Assembly (NCBI GenBank): GCA_964579415.1
Contig: CAZOGW010000085.1
Span: forward strand, 1 to 12,609
Length of the DNA stretch: 12,609 nt
DNA from: CAZOGW01 sp964579415
GTDB lineage: Bacteria > Actinomycetota > Acidimicrobiia > Spongiisociales > UBA5794
Direction: 5' to 3'
Part shown: piece by piece, positions 6,872 through 12,563 of the stretch
Layout of the letters: every line of letters starts with the position of its first letter
Position numbering within the stretch: the first letter of the stretch is position 1
Notes under the pieces: generated by a model
What the model was told of the DNA's origin: nothing
Database searches by the model: none
Seen by the model: the letters and a program-made list of their open reading frames with translations, nothing else
Translations under genes and position numbers: made by a program

Positions 6872-7456
6872 ATGCTGTTGCGACGGGACGAGCTGAAGGC
6901 GATCTACGCAGGGGAGGTCACCGTGGCCTTCCGCCGCTGGGTGCGGCCGACGGTGAAGGCCGGGGGTACCCTCATGACCAGCTTCGGCGTGCTCGGCATC
7001 GACTCCGTCGAGGTGGTCGACCCGGAGGCGCTCACCGAGGCCGACGCCGCCGCTTCCGGGCATCCCGACCTGGCGGCATTGGAGGAGGCGGTCGACTACC
7101 GCACCGACCGGGCCCTGTACCGGGTCAGGCTCCACTACGCCGGGCCCGATCCCCGCATCGCCCTGCGCAACTACGCCGACCTCGCCAAGGGTGACCTGGA
7201 GTACATCCAGAAGCGGCTCGACCGCTATGACGCCGCCTCGCGGCACGGGCCGTGGACCCACGAGGTGCTGGAACTCATCGCCGAGAAGCCCGAGGTGCGC
7301 GCCCCCGACCTCGCCGCCGGCCGCGGCATGGAGACCCAGCCCTTCAAGGCCGACGTCCGCAAGCTCAAGGCCCTCGGCCTCACCGAGAGCCTCAAGGTCG
7401 GCTACCGCCTCTCACCCCGTGGCAAGGCCTACCTCGAAGCCGTGGACACAACGTAG
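6872..7456 (+). CDS. ASCH-like domain / winged-helix protein, function unknown
   Basis: A 194-aa soluble protein. Residues 1 to about 90 resemble the ASCH (PUA-like) fold: MLLRRDELKAIYAGEVTVAFRRW followed by a VKAGGTLMTSFGVLGIDSVE strand region and LTEADAAASGHPD. ASCH domains are thought to bind RNA or nucleotides. After a helical linker with many charged residues (95-125), residues 127-188 look like a winged helix, with a helix-turn-helix-like stretch (HEVLELIAEKPEVRAPDLAAGRG, then FKADVRKLKALGLTES) and a wing ending YRLSPRGKAYLEA. No catalytic motif is evident. It starts without a ribosome site and seems monocistronic after the galactanase terminator. Its stop codon TAG lies inside the first unit of the heptamer repeat at 7452. 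It converges on nrtR. The ASCH call is by resemblance; the real gene status is supported by codon pattern and start context. Confidence 0.75.
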   Translation: MLLRRDELKAIYAGEVTVAFRRWVRPTVKAGGTLMTSFGVLGIDSVEVVDPEALTEADAAASGHPDLAALEEAVDYRTDRALYRVRLHYAGPDPRIALRNYADLAKGDLEYIQKRLDRYDAASRHGPWTHEVLELIAEKPEVRAPDLAAGRGMETQPFKADVRKLKALGLTESLKVGYRLSPRGKAYLEAVDTT

Positions 7457-7474
7457 TACGTAGTACGTAGTACG
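7452..7474. repeat. Heptamer tandem repeat, locus A (CGTAGTA x3.3)
   Basis: Three exact copies of CGTAGTA (7452-7458, 7459-7465, 7466-7472) plus CG. The array fills the 21-bp gap between two convergent genes; the first copy supplies the TAG stop of the ASCH-like gene. It belongs to the same TAGTACN family as the arrays at 9114, 11960 and 12501. Confidence 0.9.
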
Positions 7475-7477
7475 CTC

Positions 7478-8395
7478 CTATCGATACGGCACCCCGACGC
7501 CGGGCCTGGGACGTTCCCCGAGGACCTCGGGGCGGAAGCGGAACAGCTCGGCGGGGCGGCCCCCGGTAGCGGTGGTGCGGCGGCCGGTGCCTTCGACGAG
7601 GCGGTTGCGTTCGACGAGGCGGCGGAAGTTCTGGGTGTGGAGGCGGACCCCGGACAGGGCCTCGACCGTCTGCTGCAGCGCGCCCAGGGTGAACTGTTCG
7701 GGGAGGAGTTCGAAGACGACGGGGCGATAGGTGAGCTTGCCCCGCAGCCGGCCCATCGCAGCCGCCGCCATGCGGCGGTGGTCGAGCACCATCGGATCGC
7801 CGGCGAGGCCGGGCGGGGGCGAATCTCCGTCGTCGGCGAAGGCCTCACCCACCAGGCGGGCCTCGTACAGCAGCTCGTAGCGCTCCAGTGCCCGGATGCC
7901 GTCCCAGGTGCCGTTGCCCTGGAAGTTCTCGGCGACGCGGCCCTCCCGCCCCGCCTGCCGGTCAGGGTCGGAGGGCGTCCACGCCCGCAGCGCCGCCAGC
8001 ACCTCGTCGACGACGGGCGGGCGGCCCCGGCGGTGATCTTCCCAGGGGAAGAAGTCGTACCAGTCCCGCCAGGCGGCCCCCTCGGCCGGCGTCTCCTCCC
8101 GTACCAGGGCCAGGTACGCCACCGACAACCACCGTGCCCCCGGGTCACCGGACGGGAGGCGGTCCCGGTCCCCGAAGGTGTAGAGCTGCTCGGCGTACCC
8201 GATGCGCAGTCCCGTCAACTCGGCGATCCACCGCCGCAGCGCCCGCTCCAGCGTCTTGTCACCCACCGGGTCAAGCGGTCCCGACGGGATCCCCACTCCC
8301 CCACCCACCGCGTCCACGGTGAGTATCCGCGGCCGGTCATCGGTGACGGCGACGATGACCGCATCCAAAGTGACAGCAAGCGACGACCGGTCCAT
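7478..8395 (-). CDS. nrtR: NrtR-family transcriptional regulator (degenerate Nudix + winged helix)
   Basis: Predicted repressor of NAD biosynthesis genes that senses an NAD-derived nucleotide such as ADP-ribose through a Nudix-fold domain. It is 305 aa. The N-terminal Nudix-like domain (about 5-100) has DAVIVAVTDDRPRIL and the NrtR-typical YTFGDRDR (72-79) and WLSVAYLALV (89-98). The Nudix box is broken: the REUXEEXGU core reads RWIAELTGL (55-63), so two key glutamates are W and L, meaning hydrolase activity is unlikely. The C-terminal winged helix (about 208-290) carries the family signature MGRLRGKLTYRPVVFELLPEQFTL, HTQNFRR and GGRPAELFRF. It is longer than short NrtRs because of a middle insertion (about 105-200). 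The ATG at 8395 was preferred to an upstream one at 8485, which would overlap vapC. It lies 20 nt after vapC. The target is probably nadABC in this window. The symbol is by family, not by experiment. Confidence 0.85.
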   Translation of the reverse strand: MDRSSLAVTLDAVIVAVTDDRPRILTVDAVGGGVGIPSGPLDPVGDKTLERALRRWIAELTGLRIGYAEQLYTFGDRDRLPSGDPGARWLSVAYLALVREETPAEGAAWRDWYDFFPWEDHRRGRPPVVDEVLAALRAWTPSDPDRQAGREGRVAENFQGNGTWDGIRALERYELLYEARLVGEAFADDGDSPPPGLAGDPMVLDHRRMAAAAMGRLRGKLTYRPVVFELLPEQFTLGALQQTVEALSGVRLHTQNFRRLVERNRLVEGTGRRTTATGGRPAELFRFRPEVLGERPRPGVGVPYR

Positions 8396-8401
8396 ACGCG
8401 G

Positions 8402-8407
8402 ATAGTA
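8402..8407 (-). promoter_or_regulatory. Possible -10 box (TACTAT) for leaderless nrtR
   Basis: TACTAT on the minus strand ends 6 nt before the nrtR ATG, and no Shine-Dalgarno is visible in the 20-nt gap after vapC. nrtR may therefore have its own leaderless transcript in addition to read-through from vapBC. No good -35 is seen. Confidence 0.35.
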
Positions 8408-8415
8408 CCGGCGGG

Positions 8416-8814
8416 TTAAGCGGGCAGCCGGGTGAGACCCTGGACCCCGTCGAACCCTCGATCGAAGCTGAGGATCTTCGTGCAACCCAGACGCCTCATC
8501 ACGGCAACATGGACGGCGTCGCGCGCCGACAGGCCCTGCATCGTGAGAACGAGCCGCCGCGCCTCACCTACGTCCTCGAAGCTCACCGGCTCGACGTGCT
8601 CGGTCAGGCCGTCGAGTGCCGCGAACGCCGGGTCGATCGCCGCCCGCCGATCGATGGAGGCGTACCGGTGCAGGATCTCTTGAAACACTTCGACGTCGGT
8701 GATAAGCGGCTCGCCGGCAAGCACATGTCCTTGCACCGCGGCAACAGCGCGATCCTTGTTGGGATGCTCGGCTCCAACCAGGTACATGGGGATGTTGGAG
8801 TCGACGAAGATCAC
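8416..8814 (-). CDS. vapC: VapC-type PIN-domain toxin (ribonuclease)
   Basis: A 132-aa PIN-domain protein, predicted Mg-dependent endoribonuclease toxin neutralised by the neighbouring antitoxin. The acidic active-site residues are in family order: D5 (VIFVDSN), E42 or E46 (TDVEVFQEIL), D99 (LSARDAVHVAVM) and D118/D122 (SFDRGFD). The length is normal and it is intact. The GTG at 8814-8812 was chosen because it overlaps the vapB stop (GTGA), giving the standard coupled antitoxin-toxin layout, and because the protein then begins at the first PIN strand. The regulatory gene nrtR follows after 20 nt on the same strand. The target RNA cannot be told from sequence. Confidence 0.92.
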   Translation of the reverse strand: MIFVDSNIPMYLVGAEHPNKDRAVAAVQGHVLAGEPLITDVEVFQEILHRYASIDRRAAIDPAFAALDGLTEHVEPVSFEDVGEARRLVLTMQGLSARDAVHVAVMRRLGCTKILSFDRGFDGVQGLTRLPA

Positions 8815-9056
8815 CCGAGGTAGCCGGCCTCGATCTCGGCGAGCATCTGATCGATGTCGCCGGTCGGGAACTCGTGCTCCACGGCTTGGCGCAACACGGC
8901 CAGCTTGGCGTCGCGGTCTGCGGCCGGACGTCCCAGATAGGCGCGCCGCAGCACGGAGCGGACCCACGCCGACACCGTCAAGCCTTCCGACCGCGACGCC
9001 TCCTCCACGGCCTTGAACTCCTCGTCGCCCAGCACGACCTGCAGACGTTTACTCAT
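8811..9056 (-). CDS. vapB: VapB-type ribbon-helix-helix antitoxin
   Basis: An 81-aa antitoxin. The N-terminal ribbon-helix-helix DNA-binding domain covers about residues 2-45: strand KRLQVVL, helix DEEFKAVEEASRSEG, the turn LTVS, and helix AWVRSVLRRAYL. The C-terminal tail (46-81, with EFPTGDIDQMLAEIEAGYL) is the likely toxin-binding part. Its stop overlaps the vapC GTG by four bases. The ATG at 9056-9054 has no Shine-Dalgarno, but a perfect TATACT lies 6 nt upstream, fitting a leaderless mRNA. The complex is expected to repress its own promoter through the palindrome at 9060-9078. Confidence 0.92.
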   Translation of the reverse strand: MSKRLQVVLGDEEFKAVEEASRSEGLTVSAWVRSVLRRAYLGRPAADRDAKLAVLRQAVEHEFPTGDIDQMLAEIEAGYLG

Positions 9057-9089
9057 GGGATGAGTATACCTTACTCATAGCAATCTCAA
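9050..9089 (-). promoter_or_regulatory. vapBC promoter with three-half-site autoregulatory operator
   Basis: On the plus strand ATGAGTA (9060-9066) and TACTCAT (9072-9078) form a perfect inverted repeat with a 5-nt spacer. A third TACTCAT (9050-9056) covers the vapB start codon. The -10 TATACT (complement of 9063-9068) is inside the palindrome and ends 6 nt before the ATG; a -35-like TTGAGA (complement of 9084-9089) is only 15 nt upstream of it. A bound VapBC complex would block both polymerase and start codon. A further GGTATAC at 9094-9100 mirrors GTATACC at 9064-9070. Confidence 0.65.
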
Positions 9090-9113
9090 CGCCGGTATAC
9101 AGCGGTATTTAAC

Positions 9114-9145
9114 TACCTAGTACCTAGTACTTAGTACCTAGTACC
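9114..9145. repeat. Heptamer tandem repeat, locus B (TAGTACY x4.5)
   Basis: A partial unit TACC (9114-9117) is followed by TAGTACC (9118), TAGTACT (9125), TAGTACC (9132) and TAGTACC (9139-9145). It ends two bases before the guaA stop codon complement (9148-9150) and fills the gap between guaA and the vapB promoter. Base composition is far more AT-rich than the surroundings. Confidence 0.9.
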
Positions 9146-9147
9146 TT

Positions 9148-10716
9148 CTATTCCCACTCGATCGTCGCCGGCGGCTTCGATGACACGTCGTACGCCACCC
9201 TGTTGATCCCGGGCACCTCGTTGATCACCCTCGTCGAGATGCGCTCCAGCACGTCGTACGGGATACGCGCCCAGTCGGCGGTCATGGCGTCGTCGGACGT
9301 GACGGCGCGGATGATGAGCGGGTAGGCATAGGTACGGCCGTCGCCCTGGACGCCGACCGTGCGGATGGCGGGGAGGACGCCGAAGCTCTGCCAGATCTCG
9401 TTGTAGAGACCGGCGCGGCGGATCTCCTCGACCACGATGGCGTCGGCGGCGCGCAGGATGTCGAGCCGCTCCCGGGTCACCTCGCCGATGATGCGCACCG
9501 CCAGTCCGGGGCCGGGGAAGGGCTGGCGCCACACGATCTCCTCGGGCAGCCCCAACTCCTCACCGATGGCGCGCACCTCGTCCTTGAACAGGTCCCGCAG
9601 CGGCTCGACCAGGGAGAAGTCCATGTCGTCGGGGAGGCCGCCCACGTTGTGGTGGCTCTTGATCTTGGCCGCGTCTTTGGTGCCCGACTCGATCACGTCG
9701 GGGTACAGCGTGCCCTGGACGAGGAACTTGGCGTCGGAGACCTCGGCGGCGACCTCCTCGAAGACCCGGATGAAGGTCTCGCCGATGGCCATGCGCTTCT
9801 CTTCGGGGTCGGTGACGCCGGCGAGGCGCTCCAGAAAGCGGTCGGCGGCCTTGACGTGGATCAGGTTGACGTGGAAGTGGTCGAGGAACGTGGCCTCGAC
9901 CTGTTCACCCTCGCCGAGGCGGAGCAGGCCGTGGTCGACGAACACGCACACCAGTTGGTCCCCCACCGCCTTGTGCACCAGCGCCGCCGCCACCGCCGAG
10001 TCGACACCGCCCGACAGGCCGCAGATGACGGTGCCGTCGCCCACGGTGCGGCGGATCTCCTCGACGGAGCGCTCGATGATGCCGACGTGGGTCCAGGTGG
10101 GGCGGGCACCGCAGACGTCGTAGAGGAACCGCTTCAGGATCTCCTGGCCCCGCTCGGTGTGGCCCACCTCGGGATGGAACTGGACCCCGTAGAACCCGCG
10201 GTCGGGGTTCTCCATCGCCGCCACCGGCGAGCCTCCCGTCGAGGCGGTGACCCGGAAGCCGTCGGGAGGTCGGGACACGGCGTCGTTGTGGCTCATCCAC
10301 ACCGTCTGGGTGGTGGGCAGCTCGGCGAAGAGCCGGCCCGGCTCGGTCACCTCCAGCTCGGCCCGGCCGAACTCGGCGGTGCCGGTGCGGTCGACGACCC
10401 CGTCGAGGGACTGCGCCAGCACCTGGTGCCCGTAACAGATGCCGAGGACGGGGATGCCCAGGTCGAGGATCTCCGGGTCGAGCCGGTAGGCGTCCTCGGA
10501 GTACACCGAGGCGGGCCCGCCGGAGAGGATGATGCCCACCGGTGCCCGCGCCGCCACCTCGGCTGCGGTGACGTCGCGGGGGACTATCTCGGAGAAGACG
10601 TGGGCGTCGCGGACCCGACGGGCGATGAGCTGGGCGTACTGGGCGCCGAAGTCGACGACGAGGACCCGGTCGAAACCGGATGCCGATGCGTGACCGGCTG
10701 CGGCGGGGGCGTTCAT
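9148..10716 (-). CDS. guaA: GMP synthase (glutamine-hydrolysing)
   Basis: Converts XMP to GMP using ATP and glutamine-derived ammonia. It is 522 aa, the normal length. The N-terminal class I glutamine amidotransferase has nucleophile C94 in GICYGHQ and the H181/E183 partners in QFHPEV. The ATP-pyrophosphatase domain has the P-loop SGGVDS (235-240). The C-terminal dimerisation/substrate domain ends in the family signature SKPPATIEWE and contains RQPFPGPGLAVR. The ATG at 10716-10714 overlaps the guaB3 stop by four bases (ATGA), so it is translationally coupled to it. No clear terminator hairpin follows the stop; the heptamer repeat array begins two bases beyond it. Confidence 0.98.
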   Translation of the reverse strand: MNAPAAAGHASASGFDRVLVVDFGAQYAQLIARRVRDAHVFSEIVPRDVTAAEVAARAPVGIILSGGPASVYSEDAYRLDPEILDLGIPVLGICYGHQVLAQSLDGVVDRTGTAEFGRAELEVTEPGRLFAELPTTQTVWMSHNDAVSRPPDGFRVTASTGGSPVAAMENPDRGFYGVQFHPEVGHTERGQEILKRFLYDVCGARPTWTHVGIIERSVEEIRRTVGDGTVICGLSGGVDSAVAAALVHKAVGDQLVCVFVDHGLLRLGEGEQVEATFLDHFHVNLIHVKAADRFLERLAGVTDPEEKRMAIGETFIRVFEEVAAEVSDAKFLVQGTLYPDVIESGTKDAAKIKSHHNVGGLPDDMDFSLVEPLRDLFKDEVRAIGEELGLPEEIVWRQPFPGPGLAVRIIGEVTRERLDILRAADAIVVEEIRRAGLYNEIWQSFGVLPAIRTVGVQGDGRTYAYPLIIRAVTSDDAMTADWARIPYDVLERISTRVINEVPGINRVAYDVSSKPPATIEWE

Positions 10717-11870
10717 CCCATCCCGATGCGCTGGGCCCGCTGGAGCTGCTTGCCCTCGCTCTGCAGCGCCGGGGCCACCATCACCTCGGCCTTCTGGAAC
10801 TCCTTGACGTTGGCGTACCCGGTGGTCGCCATCGACACCCGCAGCGCCCCGAAGAGGTTGCGGCGGCCGTCGTTCTCATGGGCGGGACCCACCAGGATCT
10901 CCTCCAGGGTGCCCAGCACCCGGGTCTCCACCCGGGCGCCGCGGGGCAGCGTGGGATGGAAGGTGGCCATGCCCCAGTGCATCCCGCTCGCCGGCGCCTC
11001 CTCGGCCGCCGCCAGCGGCGAGCCGATCATGACGGCGTCGGCGCCGCAGGCGATGGCCTTGGCCACGTCGCCGCCGGTGCGCATGCCGCCGTCGGCGATG
11101 ACGTGCACGTAGCGGCCGGTCTCCTCCAGGTAACGCATGCGGGCCCCGGCGGCGTCGGCGATGGCGGTGGCCTGCGGCACCCCGATGCCGAGGACACCCC
11201 GGGACGTACAGGCGGCGCCGGGGCCGACACCGACGAGCACCCCGGCGGCGCCGGATCGCATCAGGTGCAGCGCCCCGGAGTACGAGGCGCAGCCGCCGAG
11301 GATCACCGGCACGTCTGCCGAGGCGACGTAGGCGTTGAGGTCGAGGGGCTCCGAACGGGTGGACACGTGCTCCGCCGAGACCACGGTGCCCTGGATGACC
11401 AGGATGTGGAGGCCGGCGTCGATGGCCAGGTGGCCCCAGCGGCCCACGTTCTGCGGGGTGAGGCTGGCGGCGGTGACGATGTCGCCCGCCAGCATCTCCT
11501 TGACCCGCTGCCCGATCAGGTCGGGCTTGACCGGCTCCAGGTAGAGCTCCTGCATGCGCCGGGTGGCCTTCTCGGCGGGAAGTCCCTTGATCTCGTCGAA
11601 GACCGGTACCGGGTCCTCGTAGCGGGTCCACAGGCCCTCGAGGTTGAGGACCGCCAGGCCGCCGATCTTCCCCACAGCGATCGCCGTCTCCGGGCTGACC
11701 GCCGAGTCCATCGCCGACGCCATCATCGGTAGGTCGAAGGTGTAGGCGTCGATCTCCCAGCTCAGGTCGACGTCGTCAGGGTCGCGGGTTCTCCGGGAGG
11801 GGACGATGGCGATGTCGTCGAATCCCCATGCCCGACGACCCGACTTGGCGATGCCGATCTCGATCTCCAC
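10713..11870 (-). CDS. guaB3: GuaB3-family IMP dehydrogenase-like protein
   Basis: A 385-aa IMPDH relative predicted to oxidise IMP to XMP, the step before GuaA. Seen: EIEIGIAKSGRRAWGFDDIAIVPSRRTRDPDDVD at the start (the GuaB3 opening), the catalytic-loop cysteine C221 in GPGAACTSRGVLG, IADGGMRTGGDVAKAIACGADAVMIGS (258-284), and a C-terminal flap region with GALRVSMATTGY. The tandem CBS domain of canonical GuaB is absent; only a short insertion (about 78-125) is there. The GTG at 11870-11868 was chosen because GGAGG lies 6 nt upstream and the protein starts at the family's usual first residues; the open frame to 11969 has no support. It is the first gene of guaB3-guaA. The enzymatic role in actinobacteria is less well established than that of GuaB, so 'IMPDH-related' is the safe reading. 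Confidence 0.93.
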   Translation of the reverse strand: MEIEIGIAKSGRRAWGFDDIAIVPSRRTRDPDDVDLSWEIDAYTFDLPMMASAMDSAVSPETAIAVGKIGGLAVLNLEGLWTRYEDPVPVFDEIKGLPAEKATRRMQELYLEPVKPDLIGQRVKEMLAGDIVTAASLTPQNVGRWGHLAIDAGLHILVIQGTVVSAEHVSTRSEPLDLNAYVASADVPVILGGCASYSGALHLMRSGAAGVLVGVGPGAACTSRGVLGIGVPQATAIADAAGARMRYLEETGRYVHVIADGGMRTGGDVAKAIACGADAVMIGSPLAAAEEAPASGMHWGMATFHPTLPRGARVETRVLGTLEEILVGPAHENDGRRNLFGALRVSMATTGYANVKEFQKAEVMVAPALQSEGKQLQRAQRIGMG

Positions 11871-11890
11871 GGGTGGCCTCCGCAAGTGTT

Positions 11891-11934
11891 TACAGCGCTG
11901 TACGGGAGGGTAACAGGGCGCGCCTGGCCGAGAA
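11891..11934 (-). promoter_or_regulatory. Predicted guaB3-guaA promoter with palindrome TACAGCGCTGTA
   Basis: On the minus strand TACCCT (complement of 11907-11912), preceded by TGT, is a good extended -10 and shares TGTTACC with the nadA promoter. A weak -35 (TTCTCG, complement of 11929-11934) lies 16 nt upstream. The perfect 12-bp palindrome TACAGCGCTGTA at 11891-11902 covers the predicted start of transcription, where a repressor would act. The GGAGG ribosome site is at 11877-11881. The regulator is unknown. Confidence 0.45.
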
Positions 11935-11952
11935 TCACGCGCGTGGGATTCT
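11931..11952. repeat. Inverted repeat AGAATC/GATTCT with inner CACGCGCGTG
   Basis: AGAATC (11931-11936) pairs with GATTCT (11947-11952), and the spacer overlaps a perfect palindrome CACGCGCGTG (11936-11945). It lies in the divergent spacer between guaB3 and the shikimate-kinase-like gene, next to the guaB3 -35 region. It could be an operator for either gene. Confidence 0.4.
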
Positions 11953-11959
11953 GAGCATA

Positions 11960-11980
11960 TACTACGCACTACGTACTACG
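11960..11980. repeat. Heptamer tandem repeat, locus C (TACTACG x3, reverse orientation)
   Basis: TACTACG (11960-11966), CACTACG (11967-11973), TACTACG (11974-11980). The reverse complement is CGTAGTA, identical to the unit at locus A. It lies in the divergent promoter region, about 25-45 bp upstream of the shikimate-kinase-like start, overlapping where its -35 would be. Confidence 0.85.
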
Positions 11981-11993
11981 CAGGTGCCCGGTC

Positions 11994-11999
11994 TACGCT
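11994..11999 (+). promoter_or_regulatory. Possible -10 box (TACGCT) for the shikimate-kinase-like gene
   Basis: TACGCT fits TANNNT and lies 5 nt before the second of three ATG codons, so the transcript would start at or next to the start codon. The -35 region falls in the heptamer array (locus C). No Shine-Dalgarno is present. Confidence 0.35.
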
Positions 12000-12004
12000 G
12001 CATG

Positions 12005-12517
12005 ATGATGCTGCGTTCCCACCATGTCGTGCTCGTGGGGTTGATGGGGTCGGGGAAGACGACCGTGGGAGAGCTCGTGGCCGGGCTGCTGGGGTGGGCG
12101 TTCTCGGACTCGGATGAGTGGATCGAGGGCGTCGCCGGTGTGACCGGCGCCGAGGTGGCGCGGCGGGACGGTGTGGACGAGTTACACCGGTTGGAGGCTC
12201 GGCACCTGCTGGAGGCGCTGGCCTCGGAGGTGCCGACGGTCATCGCCGCCGCCGCAAGTGTCGTCGACGATCCTGTATGCCGGGAGGCGCTGGCGGGAGC
12301 GTACGTGGTATGGCTCGACCCGCCGGTGGAGGCTCTGGCGGAGAGGGCCGCAGTCGGCGACCACCGCCGCGACCTCGCCGACGCCGGCGACACCTTCGCC
12401 GGGCTACACGCCCGCCGCGTCGCCGCCTACCGCCAGACCGCCACCCTCCACATCAAAACCACCCCGGATCCCCCCACGATCGCCGCCTTGGTCGCGAGCG
12501 TAATACGTACTACGTAA
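12005..12517 (+). CDS. Shikimate kinase-like P-loop kinase
   Basis: A 170-aa protein of the shikimate kinase fold. Seen: Walker A GLMGSGKTT (12-20), SDSDEWIE (34-41) matching the shikimate-binding DxD, HRLEA (61-65) matching the FRxxE segment, and the C-terminal RRVAAYRQTA (137-146) matching RxxxY. The conserved GGG of the shikimate site is replaced: VIAAAASVV (79-87) stands where VLATGGGxV is expected, and the lid RPLL is HRRDL (120-124). It may thus be a divergent AroK or a kinase of another small substrate. There are no aro genes nearby. Three ATGs lie in a row (12002, 12005, 12008) with no Shine-Dalgarno; TACGCT (11994-11999) ends 5 nt before the second, so a leaderless start is likely and the exact start is uncertain by one codon. 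The last five codons and the stop are made of heptamer repeat. Confidence 0.8.
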   Translation: MMLRSHHVVLVGLMGSGKTTVGELVAGLLGWAFSDSDEWIEGVAGVTGAEVARRDGVDELHRLEARHLLEALASEVPTVIAAAASVVDDPVCREALAGAYVVWLDPPVEALAERAAVGDHRRDLADAGDTFAGLHARRVAAYRQTATLHIKTTPDPPTIAALVASVIRTT

Positions 12518-12563
12518 TACCTAGTACTTAGTACCTAGTACTTAGTACCTAGTACTTAGTAAC
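12501..12563. repeat. Heptamer tandem repeat, locus D (nine units, TAGTACY)
   Basis: Nine back-to-back 7-mers: TAATACG, TACTACG, TAATACC, TAGTACT, TAGTACC, TAGTACT, TAGTACC, TAGTACT, TAGTAAC (12501-12563), followed by TAC. In the middle the units alternate T and C at position 7, giving a 14-bp higher-order repeat. The array fills the gap between two convergent genes and provides the TAA stop of the kinase-like gene and part of the stop of the gene beyond. Confidence 0.93.

Noticed and set aside
8396..8485. N-terminal extension of the NrtR-like protein to an ATG at 8485
   Set aside because: It would overlap the vapC 3' end by 70 bp, and the added residues are Arg/Pro-rich with no family match; the ATG at 8395 begins right at the Nudix strand and has a -10 box in place.
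12501..12563. CRISPR array
   Set aside because: The repeat unit is 7 bp with no spacers between units; it is a simple tandem array.
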